The translations under genes were made by a program, and so were the position numbers. Positions 46,501 to 57,415 of a stretch of 64,000 nucleotides of DNA are shown piece after piece. Position 1 is the first letter of the stretch, and each line of letters opens with the position of its first letter. The notes beneath the pieces are model-generated. The model saw only the letters and a list, made by a program, of their open reading frames with translations, did not search any database and was not told the DNA's origin. The DNA is from Aurifilum marmelostoma (taxonomy: Eukaryota; Ascomycota; Sordariomycetes; Diaporthales; Cryphonectriaceae): NCBI GenBank assembly GCA_027559495.1, contig JAMXSV010000004.1, forward strand, positions 919,001 to 983,000. Direction: 5' to 3'.

Positions 46501-49500
46501 AGCTTCCTTCTCGTCTATTGTATCAACAATATATGAGCTTGATAACAAGGTCCTTAACCTTGAATCCCGATATTGAATATATAAATTCATCTTACACTTC
46601 TACCTTGACACGAGTCTCTGTATGACATTCCAGTAGTTGGTCTGGCACATAGCGAAGTCACCTTGCATTGCTAGGGCTGTGAATGACATGAATTGATCAA
46701 TGTATAGACACAACAGTCCTTGGTAGTTATACGAATCAAGCCTGAGCAATACTAACCACCTCTTGGTCCTGTACTAGCTATTTATGATGCTGTCATTTAC
46801 ATGCTCGTATATATACTATTATTATCCGGAGTAACTGTAGTTTTTGGGAACTATCAAATCTCGCCAGGTTCAGGTGGGTCAGCAGGCATCAGTTGCTGAC
46901 CGGCCATGGGATGCTCCTGTGGTACTACACAATGACAATGCATTTCATATTGAAAAGAACAAGAAAGTCAGAAGGAAAATAATAAACCGATTATATAGAA
47001 AGAAAAAGCACACTCCAGCTCAACAACCACAGATGTCGATGTTGAGTAGCTGTCTGAAGTATGGGCTCAAGCAATACTATAAACAGGGTGCCTAGGTGAG
47101 ATTCACTGGTCTTCCCACCCACAAAGTATATCACCAACTCACGAAGTAAGCACAGGACAGAGTGAGCGATGAACTTTCTCATATTCGGTCCCCACTCCAT
47201 TTTGTTTTTTCTATCTTTTTCTTTTCTTCTCCTTCTTTCCTTCCTTGTCTCTCCTTTGGAAGGGAGAGTGCGTGATCTTGCAGTCATTGGTACTGTGGTT
47301 TTGCCAGAGAGAGGGTTAGGGTCTATGTCGATGTCGCATACTTGGCACATTACCTCAGCAGCTCGACATGACTAAGCACAGTCAGCCGGGTCTTGCTGTC
47401 TGTTGCAAGCTTGGTGGCGTACATGAGAGTCCTTTTCTGTTAAAGGGTGGAAAATCTCGTTTTTTTCATCGACATGGATTTGGTCAAAAATGGTATCAAA
47501 TGATAGGCCTCATCCTCACAAACTTATCATTCTGAGGAATGAATTTTTGTGAACTGCTGGGTTGAGATATGTGTGTTGCAAGTCCACAATTTGTCCCACC
47601 CAAAATATATCCATAGCAGGCGGGATTTGTCAGACCTAAATCCCGATCAGGGTTAGGGTCAGGGTCAGGGTTAACTGGTGGGGGAGGAGATAGATGCATC
47701 AATCCCACACCACCACTGATACTTTTCTGCCTTTCATAACTAGGGCTCCCAACACTCGAAGGGCGACTGCCTCTCTGCAACCCATCCTAGGCGGCTATAT
47801 ATCAGCTTTCCAGTCCGACAATTGACTTCTCTTTCCACCCAACCGCCGCACTCGCACCGACCGAGAGTCTTCCTTGCGAAGTCGGGTAGTTACATGACAT
47901 CCCATAGCACTGTCCTCCTCGCCTCCTCCACAGCGAACAACACACCGAGGATTCGCGGAATTTGTCGCCGAATAGTCCTTTAGACGGCTCCTATAGTCGT
48001 CAATAACCTTGTCGATGTTCACGACCATCCTGCTCGAGGCGATGCTGGTAGCCCACCGGATCGAGAAAAGAAACGGATTTCTTTTCTATATTGCACAAGC
48101 CTGGGGACTTGTATGGTTCGTGGATGAAAAGCAAATCCAGTCGCTCGAGCTAATCATACTGCGGATAACCTCTGTGGCGTCAGAAACCAGAATGCCCGCG
48201 ACGGTAGAACCGTCCATGCCAGCTCACGCTGCGATGCGCGACACCTCCTCCAGTCTCGACACCCCCGCGCGCGATCCTCGAGGTCCCCTACCTTCCTGTG
48301 CCGCATAACATCACAGAGCACAAGCCACATCCGATTTGTGTCTTGACAACTTCCAGTGGCAGCCTACTTCCAGAAGAAGAAAGAGAAATAGAACTCGACG
48401 CGCAACACCGATGTCAAAATTGTACGAGATGTCCAAACGGAGAGCATCACAGGCTATGTAGAGTGAGAATGTAGCCAAGCACCATCTTGTGTCTCAAAGT
48501 CAGGGCATATGGTGGGCGCACGTCGATTTGGGCGGCTACAAGTAGAGAAGTCCTGACTGGCCGGGCAAGGCTGATCTGGTCAAGCCGATGTCTGTCAACT
48601 TTGTCTACCCTCCGACCGCTGGAACGAGCTTTGATGTCAACTTGTACGCCTCAGCTGCTAGAGTCTCCCTCGTGACCTTGAGTCTCTCGTCTCACGCATT
48701 TACAGTATCCTTCTCTCTATAGCGTTTCATCTTCGTCAGTCCAATCTTGCTTGAACAGACACAGGTACTTTCCGCTGCGTCGTCTTGTGCCCAAGATGTG
48801 CAAGCATTTTGTCAACAGCAGACTTCTCCGCCGTACAGTGGGTCCTCTGCAATGGCAGGGATGCGGGATTCCATTATGGCTTCCACCTCTGCTTTCAGAA
48901 TCACAATCAGATAGTCCAGTTCAAGCACCTAAACAGAGCCCATTAACTAGTATTTTTCATGGGCCTATGACATTTCTCCAACTTGTGTTACTATATATCG
49001 AGGTTGCGCAGCTAGTGGCAGATGGTAATTGACGGAGGACAACACCATCTGACACTGACCTTGACTTTTTTTTTCCCGTTTTTCTTTCTAGATCGAAATT
49101 GTCAAACCTGATTCAAACCTATTTTCTATACTTGTAAGAGGCCCTTTCATTTTCTGTTCCGCCTTGCACGCGTGAATGCCCATGTGAATGTGAGGTCCAC
49201 CTCAGTTCTCACCCTTTCACCCAGTCAAGACTCTTTGACAGGCTAACAGTACACCACCAATTGACGCTTCCTTTTCTTTTTGGGGGGGGAAATAAAAGTC
49301 TGCTTATATATCCTACAAAGTGAACAACAGCAAGGCCATCCAGGCATGTGCTATTTGGTCTCCAATCGATGATCGCGTCGCACATATATGTCCTTATAAC
49401 TCACAAGCTGGGCTAGACTCGGCCTGGTTCAACAAGGACTGGGGATGCATATGCAGAATGACCACTTGCACTGTCTACCCATGCTGCTGTGCACCCTTGT

Positions 49501-49601
49501 GTCAATCATATGTACGCATCGCACAGCCCCACCCTGAACCTGCTGGTGGAAAAATGGCCCTGTCACACTTTTCAAAGGTGTAACATTCACGATGATGTCT
49601 G
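43583..49601. other. Long intergenic region, no gene seen
   Basis: 6.0 kb. It contains a GT tract at 43608-43626, a C-run near 45306-45315, AT-rich DNA at 46300-47060, telomere-like repeats near 47648-47674 and AT-rich DNA from about 48950 to 49330. A frame at 48009-48308 begins with a hydrophobic segment but then becomes low quality. I cannot support a gene. Confidence 0.5.
47648..47674 (+). repeat. Interstitial telomere-like repeats
   Basis: It reads cagggttagggtcagggtc followed by agggttaa: four G-triplet units of six bases, two of them matching TTAGGG and the others TCAGGG. Another GGGTTAGGGTC lies at about 47315-47325. Confidence 0.6.
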
Positions 49602-51134
49602 TCACTTGAGGCATGCAAAAGCGGCGGCGACAAGGTCCAGAAGCTTCTCAACGGGTAGTGGTGGTGATGCGGTCCGGGCTGCCGAATTTGATTCGTCTGC
49701 CAGCTTCCTCGCACGGTACTGAAAGCGACCCTTGATCCAATTGTCTGCCTCCTGTAGAGCCTTCTCGGGCTCCCCCATTCTCTTCAAGATGTAGGGCTGA
49801 ATAGCAGCTGGACTGAAAGCCTTGCTGCCAAACTTTCTACCGAACTCCTCCGCCAGTTCCGCCGTAGCCTGCGGTCGTCCTTGTACAGGCGGCGAAAGAT
49901 GGCAGCAGCCTGTGCATCCGTCGCTAGACAAAACGAGATAATCTTGTCGATGCGGCCGGGACAGATAAGGGCTGGGTCAAGCTTGTCGATGCAGTTACTT
50001 GTTATGACGACGATGCGGCCCTCGACTGCAGCTACGCTGTCAAGTAGGTTTAGGAGGCCGGCGAGGGTCAGGCAGCCAACGTCCTCACTCTCTCTAGCTG
50101 CGGATGGTGGGTCCTCGGGAGATATAGCGTTATTAATATAGCGCGAACCTAACCCGGCGGCGTCTATGTCCTCTAGTAGTAGAAGATAGTAGACTAGCAG
50201 ATTGTCGAACAGCATGGCCAAAGAATCCTCGCTAGTAGCTTTACCGCATATATTAAAGATATAAATTAGTAAGTGAAAGAAGCTTGCTAAGGCATGCATT
50301 AGGCTCGATTTGCTAGTATCCGGTGGGCCTTCGAATATATAGCCCTATTAGTAGGGCATGGCTTGGGAGAGATACTAAAGTCTGCTTAAGAGGAAGGTAT
50401 TAAGGTTATCTAGAATCTTGTTTCTTAAGTTTTAGTCTATATTTACCATATTGAGCAACTGCAGCAGAATATCCAAGGCATAAGTCCAAGATAGAGCCCT
50501 GTTCTGGCATCTATAGACGGAAACTCTGTGCATTGTGGATAATCTATGCATTGCTATAGCGTCTTCAACCAGATCCCGGAGAAATTGAGGATCGCGCCTA
50601 TAATAGCTAATACTTAGGAAGTGTGCTCTAGGTCATTTTATCTTCCGAAACGGATAGTATTAGCAACGGGTAGTCTCTAAACTTGTATAAATTAGACCTA
50701 GCGACCCTTAAAGGTAATCCAGTGCGCGCTATCTCCCAGAATCCATTCTATGCCTCAGAGAAATCGGCATATCTTACTGTAATAGGTATAGGCCAGTAGC
50801 TCGTACCCCTGCGAATAGTTTCTACTATCAAATTTTTTAAGATATCTACCTTATATTTATTAAGTAAGAAGTTCCTTACCGGAGAGTAGACCTTATCAGA
50901 GCCAGCAGTCGTCACATATCGCATCCATGCATAAGAAAGCTAGTTCTGGATGTATGTGAATGCCGGGTAGGGTAAGAGAGCTGAAAGGAGCACCCAAAAA
51001 GGCAGGACGATAGCTGTGAGCCTCGCAATGTCGATTTCAATGATTTTGACAATGCTCTCGACAAGATTCTGGAACGGACCAAGTGGGCTGCCGAAAGAGG
51101 CAGCCAACGATTCTCCATTCAGGATTGATTCCAT
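49602..51134 (-). pseudogene. BCS1-like AAA ATPase, decayed (RIP-like)
   Basis: The minus strand carries, in order, pieces of a fungal BCS1-type mitochondrial AAA protein. From 51134 there is an N-terminal region with a hydrophobic segment (VLPFWVLLSALLPYPAF), a stop, then WMRYVTTAGSDKVYSPVRNF and more stops. At about 50340-50290 the Walker A remnant reads GPPDTSKSSL (Asp for the usual Gly), with TAA-TAG just upstream. Walker B LLLLEDIDAAG, a sensor region IVVITSNCIDKLDPALI and PGRIDK are intact. One base is missing near 49890, after which the C-terminal helical domain continues to TGA at 49602. Central parts (50150-50900) are TA-rich with many TAG/TAA stops, as expected when RIP converts CpA to TpA. 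No functional protein can be made. Confidence 0.8.
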
Positions 51135-51648
51135 AGAAATTTGAGCAACTGGTTAAATACTAATTAGTGTATAGCAAAGTGAGATGATATGATATATATC
51201 AAGAAGTACGCAGTGGGATGGTGAGAGGTTCTGAGTTAACGCGCAACTGATCGTGCTCTGCCCCAAGTGCCCCGGACGACCACGCGGATACATCTCTGTC
51301 CCGTTGGAGCCTTGCTGTCAACGACCCGCCAGGATATGTGAAGCAAAAAGCGGACCAAGAATGATAGTTGCATGGCTGGGCTGCTCAAAGATGTACCTTC
51401 CTTTTGCTGATTGGCTGTGACACTCTCTGGGCTGAAGGACGGTGGGACTTGCTACTACCCCTGTGTCCGGGGGCGGCAGTTCTGCTACCCCCCAAGACAA
51501 AGTAACTCGCCATAGACAGTGAGTCATCCTTGGTATTTTTTTTTCTGCACTTTGAAGAGTCTTACTGCATGTATCACTTGTGCACTTGCCATATTTTGAT
51601 CTAGGCTAACTTCTCTTAGAACTACTTCCGTATGCGGCTCTTGCCCAC
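51135..51648. other. Intergenic, no gene seen
   Basis: A 514-base spacer between the BCS1-like pseudogene start and the 3' end of the next minus-strand gene. It contains an AT-rich start and a T-run at 51535-51543. Confidence 0.6.
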
Positions 51649-53367
51649 CTAAACAGTGCATTCCGTCCAACGGCGTAACACTCGGTCGCGCCCGTGGGCT
51701 TCAATCCAGTCATTCAGTAGATCAGCCCAGCGGGTGCCCAGGTTCATAATCATGAAACGATCTTGTAGCCTATTAGCTTCTAGCCGGTCTCTGATCTTGA
51801 TTGCGCGTTCAAGGTGCTTGTCTGCAGCAGGATGTGCTAGTTGTAACTGGATCTCTGCAGATCCTAGACAGCATATCAAGTCGGGAAAACTTTCCTCTGA
51901 GACCAGATAAGCTCGGCAAGCGGCCCTTGCTGTTTGCCAGAGACCTAGTGTGTTGGTGAGACTTATCTGGTTCCCATTCCGGCTTCTCAAATGCGCAAGT
52001 ATAGCTAGTCCCAGACAGCAGCGAAGGAGGTCTTTCCGAAAGGGCTTAGCCTTGGAACCTAAGTCTGCTTGCGCGTAGATGTTGAAAAGTTCCTGGAAGC
52101 TATCGGCACTGCTTCCCGCTTCGTCCTTGATGCCGTCCGCTAGAAGATGAGACAGATGTAACTCTGCTTTAGTCAGCTGGACAAGCTGACTCTGAAGTGC
52201 GGAGACGTGGTTCGTTGATTGCAATACTTGTCTTCCTTCTTCCCATCGCCCGAGCTCTCCGTAGACCGCAGCAAGGTGCATCTTAGCCCGGAACAGACAT
52301 GGTGGTGGCGGGTGCTGGCCTGTAAGCAGCTGTAGGCACTTCTGCGAGGATGTGAAATCTCCTGACAACCGATGGAGCTTCCCTTTCAGGAAAGAGAACT
52401 TGGAAGCTGCTATCTCCTCGATCCTCGATGGCTGCGCCGCATTGAGGGGTTTCCATTGGAGGTAGCCCCAAGGGCTTGAAATGTGCCCATCTTCGATATC
52501 TTGTTGAGCGCGTAAAATCAGGCTCTCCATGGCCAATGCGTTTTCAAGGTGATTCTTCGGAGAAAGAAGAACGGGACTAATAAGTCGACCGCCATACAAG
52601 AGATCCATCTCTTGCTGGCGCAGCTGGATCTTGTACACCAGAGCTGATGGCGTACTAGCGGAGACTAACCGTCTTGCCGTAGATAAAAACACTTCTTGGT
52701 CGGCTTTATCGGCGAACTTGGAGGCGGTGATACATGCCAGGGCTAAGCGATCGCACTCCCCTGAGCCTACAAAGTGGGTAACCAAGAAGTCACCCAATAG
52801 AGGACGGAGAAGTGACGTGTAGGCTCGCCCCCTTTGCACGAATTTCGGGTCAACATGCTCGACTGGGAATGCGTGTGCCAGAAGCCTAGCGCCAACCTTC
52901 TTCCACAAATCGAGAAGTACCTCACCGTCGATCTTCCACGGCTGCAAATCCTTTGGAATGAATTCAAGAAGGCTAGGCGACATCCGGAAATCATAAGATG
53001 CCCAAAGTGGCGATCCTTCATCAGGATTTATCGACCCCACTTCTAGGTAAACAACGCCAGCCCCTTGAACAGCTCGGATAATCTCGTTCAGTATGCCAGT
53101 GTCCGTTAAAAGGCTCGGGAGCTCGCAAGAGGTATCGTTGGACAGAGCCCCCCGCTCATTCCATTTGAAAGCCGGGCAAGACGCGCGGTAGATAAGGTCG
53201 CCGGGCACAAGTCCCCCAAGACAAGCAAGGAGACTCAGGAAGTCCCGGTACGGCGCCGAAGAGAGCTGGCAGTCTGGGCGGTGTCGTCTCAGGGAAGCAG
53301 ATGACATGTAGGTTCTTCCACAATAACATTGCCAAGGAGATTCGACTACGCTAGTAAGCATCTGCAT
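51649..53367 (-). CDS. Hypothetical zinc-finger/helical-repeat protein, single exon
   Basis: 572 residues from an ATG at 53367. Near the N-terminus is a compact Cys/His motif, WQCYCGRTYMSSASLRRHRPDC (C14-x-C16, H29, C33), resembling a C2HC/C2H2 finger. The middle (about 40-240) is globular with several Leu-rich helices. The remainder (about 240-570) is almost wholly helical with repeating Leu/Ala and Arg/Glu patterns such as RAKMHLAAVYGELGRWEEGRQVL and HPAADKHLERAIKIRDRL, which look like TPR-type repeats. No signal peptide is present. The finger suggests nucleic acid or protein binding and the repeats a scaffold; both are inference. An additional 5' exon is possible, but no splice pair upstream keeps the frame. 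It sits 0.5 kb downstream of the pseudogene's start, same strand. Confidence 0.65.
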   Translation of the reverse strand: MQMLTSVVESPWQCYCGRTYMSSASLRRHRPDCQLSSAPYRDFLSLLACLGGLVPGDLIYRASCPAFKWNERGALSNDTSCELPSLLTDTGILNEIIRAVQGAGVVYLEVGSINPDEGSPLWASYDFRMSPSLLEFIPKDLQPWKIDGEVLLDLWKKVGARLLAHAFPVEHVDPKFVQRGRAYTSLLRPLLGDFLVTHFVGSGECDRLALACITASKFADKADQEVFLSTARRLVSASTPSALVYKIQLRQQEMDLLYGGRLISPVLLSPKNHLENALAMESLILRAQQDIEDGHISSPWGYLQWKPLNAAQPSRIEEIAASKFSFLKGKLHRLSGDFTSSQKCLQLLTGQHPPPPCLFRAKMHLAAVYGELGRWEEGRQVLQSTNHVSALQSQLVQLTKAELHLSHLLADGIKDEAGSSADSFQELFNIYAQADLGSKAKPFRKDLLRCCLGLAILAHLRSRNGNQISLTNTLGLWQTARAACRAYLVSEESFPDLICCLGSAEIQLQLAHPAADKHLERAIKIRDRLEANRLQDRFMIMNLGTRWADLLNDWIEAHGRDRVLRRWTECTV

Positions 53368-54190
53368 ACATTTTCTAGGGCTCTTGACTCACCTGAGGTC
53401 ATTATGCAGCAATCTGGTCTGGCGATGTACCGTTGGATGGGTAGATAGAAGGCCTGGAGTGTGAAGCGAGGTTTCAACCGTCCAGGGCCTACGTGCTAAG
53501 TCCCACCCAATAAAGGGATACTGGAGGCTGAGCATATCATGTATGTGGGGCGCACTTGCAAACAGGGGTAACAGCAAGGCTCCAGCTGCCGACGCCTGAG
53601 AAGCTCGCAGCCAATCAACATAGACGAGGTACGTACCGTCTGTTTTTTGTTTTTTTTTTCTTGAAAAAATTAGTTCCTGGGCCGTCTACCACGCAAGATC
53701 GCATGATCTAACCGATTTGGCGGTGTATGAGATGCTACAAGGGCAAGGACGGTCTTGCTATGCCTTATCGCCATTTCAGCACTTTGTCTACCCACCCATT
53801 CGACGCTCAATGCAGGCCAACACCGCCGTTCCGCGACTGCGAAGGTATGTGTCTGTCGAGGTGACTTACGACTAATCGGCACAATGCAGCCTACGAACTT
53901 GGTACGAGCGAAACTTAAACTCGTATTCGGCCGGTCAATCCTTCAATGGACCGGTGAAGGCACATACATGCGATCAAGGGGCCAGCGGCAGGACTCGGTG
54001 TACTAGCCCAGTTAGGCTGGTCGTTTCGCTTATTGGTCCATGGTAGCACCCAGCACCACGTGATGTGTCATCAAGCCCCGCCCATCACCTCGCGGTCTTC
54101 CAAACAACCCCTAGCAGGGCGTTTCACCAGCCAACTTACGCGCTGGTACTTAAACTTCTTCCTTCTCACACTTCATCGCATCCTGCCATC
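53368..54190. other. Divergent intergenic region
   Basis: It lies between two divergent genes (starts at 53367 minus and 54191 plus). A T-run is at 53651-53660. A small minus-strand frame (53389-53577) ends in a GTGAGT but no acceptor at a workable distance keeps the frame, so I do not call it an exon. Confidence 0.55.
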
Positions 54191-55774
54191 ATGGACCGCG
54201 TCGAGTCAACGGCGCGTACCTACCGCCCACATCGAAAACAAACCAAGGCCCCGGAAAGAAAGCCGGCGGGCGCTGTTTTCACCAAGCAATCAGGTATGTG
54301 CGCCATGCCCTCACGTGCGGAACGTGTCAAGACATGCTGACGTCTTCGGCGCAGCTTCATCGACCTCCAAAGCTCAGACTGCAGCGAAGGGGGGTGTCCC
54401 TTTGATGCCCTTGGACAAGAAACGGTTGACTCGGGCGGACGCACAGCGGTCTGCCGCGAACGGGAAAGCTGAGCAGGTAGGCAAGATATGACTATGTCGC
54501 GCAAGCCACCAGCTAATAGACAAGAACAGACAAACCAGCAACTACCGAGATCTCAGCCCAAACGCCGACACGATACTCTTCCAAGCGAAAACAACGAGCA
54601 TCAGCCCAAGCGAGCACGGTTAACACGGACGAATTTGGCCGTGTTTGACAAGATGGTGCAAAAGGGAATCAACCACTCGGCCGGGTACTCGGCCGGGTAC
54701 TCGGCCGGGTCAACGAGAACATCGACAACAACATCTGGGTTCGCCCTACAAGCCGATAAGAACGGTATACTCGACCCCACCACCTCCAAGCCACCCGTGA
54801 ACCTCGATGATATTCACGAACGCTATGATCGATCTCGCAGAACAGCTTCGCCAACCGAGTCAGTATATAAGGCTTATGCAATCAGAGTTGAAAGAGCTGT
54901 TAACGAGAGTACTATGGTGGTTGAAGTGTGCACAGATCTCTTGAAGCGTTCTCCGGAGGAAGGCTATACAAGAGCTTTCAACCAGGCATTTACAGAGTTC
55001 CCAAAGGATGTTGGCTTCAATAATAGTCTATCGGCTCCGCAGCCTGACTTTGTTGAGGGGCTTGATGCTCGAGAGTATCGCCCGGTACCAGTCGATGAGT
55101 ATATCAGCGGTGCTGTTCTTTATAAGGATAACCCTCATTCTATTACACTACCGCATTTGGCTGGAGAGTGGAAGGGACGCGATCAGAATATGGAAAAAGC
55201 AAGGCTTCAGAGCGCTTTCGATGGAGCAGCCCTGGTCTACTCTCGGAACCAGGCCCTTTCCTACATCGGAAAATCAGACCCTCCTGGCCATGCAGAGATC
55301 ACAACATTCACTACTAATGGCACTACTCTCAACCTTTATGCGCACTATGCTGCTCCCTCGAAGAGTGGGATACTCGAATACCATCAGTACCGTATCAAGT
55401 CAACAAGTCTTATAGACACATACCAGGGGCACAAGGCCGGCAGAAGAGGGCTCCGGAACGAACAAGACCATGCTAGAGAGCAGTCATATGCCCTAAGGGA
55501 TGAGGTGATAGAGCACTGGATGCGACAACATCATACCATTGCTGAAGAAGCTACGCCTGTACCTGGTATAGGGCCTGTGAGAGATGAGGATGAGACTGGC
55601 AATGAGATCCAGAGACCCTGCGAACCCACGCCTCCCATTTCATCCAAAGCCCACTCCAAGAGCTCTGGCTCACGCTCTTCATCGTCCACACCTGATATTG
55701 GCCGCAGCATGCAGCCACCGCCTCGCAGATCATTGAGGCAGAAGGAAAAGGCAAAGAGGATTAAGTACTGCTGA
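54191..55774 (+). CDS. PD-(D/E)XK nuclease-like fungal protein, 3 exons
   Basis: Exons 54191-54293, 54355-54476 and 54530-55774 join in frame (donors GTATGT and GTAGGC; acceptors GGCGCAG and GAACAG; branch points CTGAC and CTAAT) to 489 residues. The N-terminal 110 residues are basic and disordered, with PKRRHD and QPKRARLTR as likely nuclear-import signals. GYSA occurs in tandem at about 125-135. The core has APQPDFVEGL (Asp248) and LPHLAGEWKGRDQN (Glu288, Lys290), the D...E-x-K pattern of a restriction-endonuclease-like fold. QSAFDGAALVYSRNQ and HAEITTFTTNGTTLNLYAHY, conserved in this fungal group, follow. The C-terminus is Ser/Pro-rich and ends in basic RRSLRQKEKAKRIKYC. The family is widespread and uncharacterised. 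Nuclease activity is inference from three residues. The gene converges on the coiled-coil gene 392 bases downstream. Confidence 0.8.
54677..54710. repeat. 12-bp tandem repeat encoding SAGY
   Basis: Nearly three copies of tcggccgggtac within exon 3 of the gene at 54191-55774. The unit keeps frame and adds four residues per copy. Confidence 0.9.
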
Positions 55775-56166
55775 AGGGGGGGTGGGGGTTGGGAGGTGGG
55801 AGGAGGGCTAGGCTTGGCGATGGTCCCGACCGGTTGGATCGCACCTTGGTTTATTCTTTGACTCTTTGTCTCGTCATAACCAAGTAACGAATGTACTGTA
55901 CTTGTCCTGTTGATTGTTTTCCGTCCATCTGGTCCCGGCCGCGGTCAAGCTGAACGCGGTCCTTGCAAGGTAGTGCAATCTGTTCCCTCTTTCCTCCATC
56001 AGCTTGACCAGATCTAATGAAGTTTAATCATTGCTAAGTTCGGAGACATACCTGCTCATCCATTGCCATAAGCCAGTCAGCTTTGTTTTGAATCTTAAGA
56101 CATGGAGACAGGAAGTCGGCTATGATGATGTCCGGTCTACTGCTCTCAAAGGCCCTGGCTACAAAT
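55775..56166. other. Convergent intergenic spacer
   Basis: A 392-base spacer between convergent 3' ends, with a G-rich start (55775-55810). The minus strand also has an open frame (56034-56282) overlapping the 3' end of the coiled-coil gene in another frame. It reads protein-like and could be an alternative 3' exon, but I found no acceptable splice pair. Confidence 0.5.
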
Positions 56167-57415
56167 CTACAAGTCTGTATAGACTTGTATAATTTGTTGC
56201 ATATCCCTGCTGTCCTGGCTATTGCGAGAATATACGCTTTCGGGATGAAAGTCTTTGATAGCGGTAGTGATCGTATCTGCAATCTGCCTGACCATAGTTT
56301 CCTGCTGGTTCAGTTTGCGACCGTAACGCGCGTTCTCATATTTGATCCTCGAAATGATCTTATCCTGTTCGGCATGTAACCGTTTTTGGTCAATAATCTG
56401 TTGCCGTAGCTTTCGATTCTCTTCTTGGAGGGTATTGATCTGGTCTTCCGACCAGTTAAGCGTCCTTCTCGTCCTAAGCGGAGCTGGGCGCTCTATATAA
56501 TAGTCCAGGTATCGCCGACTGGATAACAGCGGTGGGGGAGAAAGCGTCGGTGTCTCCGGGAGAGGCTTATCAATCACTGGCTGTAGACGTTGCGCAGCCG
56601 AAGCGGAGGACATTTGCCTTGCGGAGGTCTGAAAGGTCCGCAGAGGATAGAAGCAATTGCAGGACTGCTGGGCTTTACTCGCTGTACTCTGAGACCATCG
56701 AGACTGGGTAGTATCCATAGCCTTGTAGACAATGTCTAGACCTGCAAATCCCTTTGCATGGGATGATCATTATGATATTTGAAACAGGATAAACCATACT
56801 TGTAATCTGATACCCAAAGCCAGGCTACTGTGGACTTTTCTACTAATCCGCGACAGAGACCCAAGGCCAGGCCACTATTGCCTTGTTGATCACTGTTGAA
56901 ATATTCAATAAGCGCCTTTGAGAAGTCCTTTAGACCGTCCTTAAGACTGTCAATCGCCCGCTTCACCATCTTCATACCCTGTCCGGTGCGGTGGACCTCA
57001 CCGCGCATATCCTTGACAATCTCCTTCGTCTTCTGATTTGCAGCCTCGATCTTATCGAGACGAATGCATATCATTATCAGAAGACTATATCATTAGCTGA
57101 AGGATTTCGTATTGGGAATGTGACCAATCACCTTCGTATATCGCCATCCATTAAATCATGGGTTATAGGCGCCTCTGTGTTTGGGGCAGTGACTGCTTCA
57201 TTGAATACATCACTGGCCGGATTGTTGCCTAACGCATCGGCCGGAGCAAGCTGTGTAGGAGCAGGTGGAAGGTGCAGAGTGTCGCTACTTTCGGCCTGTT
57301 CTTGGTCAAAGATATCAGAGAAGTTGAAAAAATGGGAGTCACTAGCCATGGTAGTGGACAGGGAAAACTTGATCCGGGACTTGGGAGAAGCCTCTGTGGC
57401 CGGGATCCTGGACAT
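56167..57415 (-). CDS. Hypothetical coiled-coil protein, 3 exons
   Basis: Exons 57132-57415, 56795-57084 and 56167-56741 join in phase to 382 residues. The introns are 47 nt (donor GTGATT, branch GCTAATG) and 53 nt (donor GTTTAT, weak). The second join yields the plausible WVSDYKYGLDIVYKAMDTTQ. The order is an acidic/Pro-rich N-terminus (about 1-95), a long amphipathic helix with heptad-like spacing (IRLDKIEAANQKTKEIVKDM), a region ending WLWVSDYKYGL, a Ser/Pro-rich linker, and a second coiled coil (WSEDQINTLQEENRKLRQQI and on). No catalytic motif is seen. Oligomerisation is the only inference I would make. The 3' end is uncertain because an overlapping frame also looks coding. A later Met (MASDSHFF) is an alternative start. 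Confidence 0.55.

Noticed and set aside
48009..48308. 99-codon frame starting with a hydrophobic segment
   Set aside because: The second half is low-quality composition, there are no splice partners and no family resemblance.
53389..53577. Possible 5' exon of the zinc-finger/helical-repeat gene
   Set aside because: It ends in GTGAGT, but the candidate acceptors give an intron of about 30 nt or the wrong phase.
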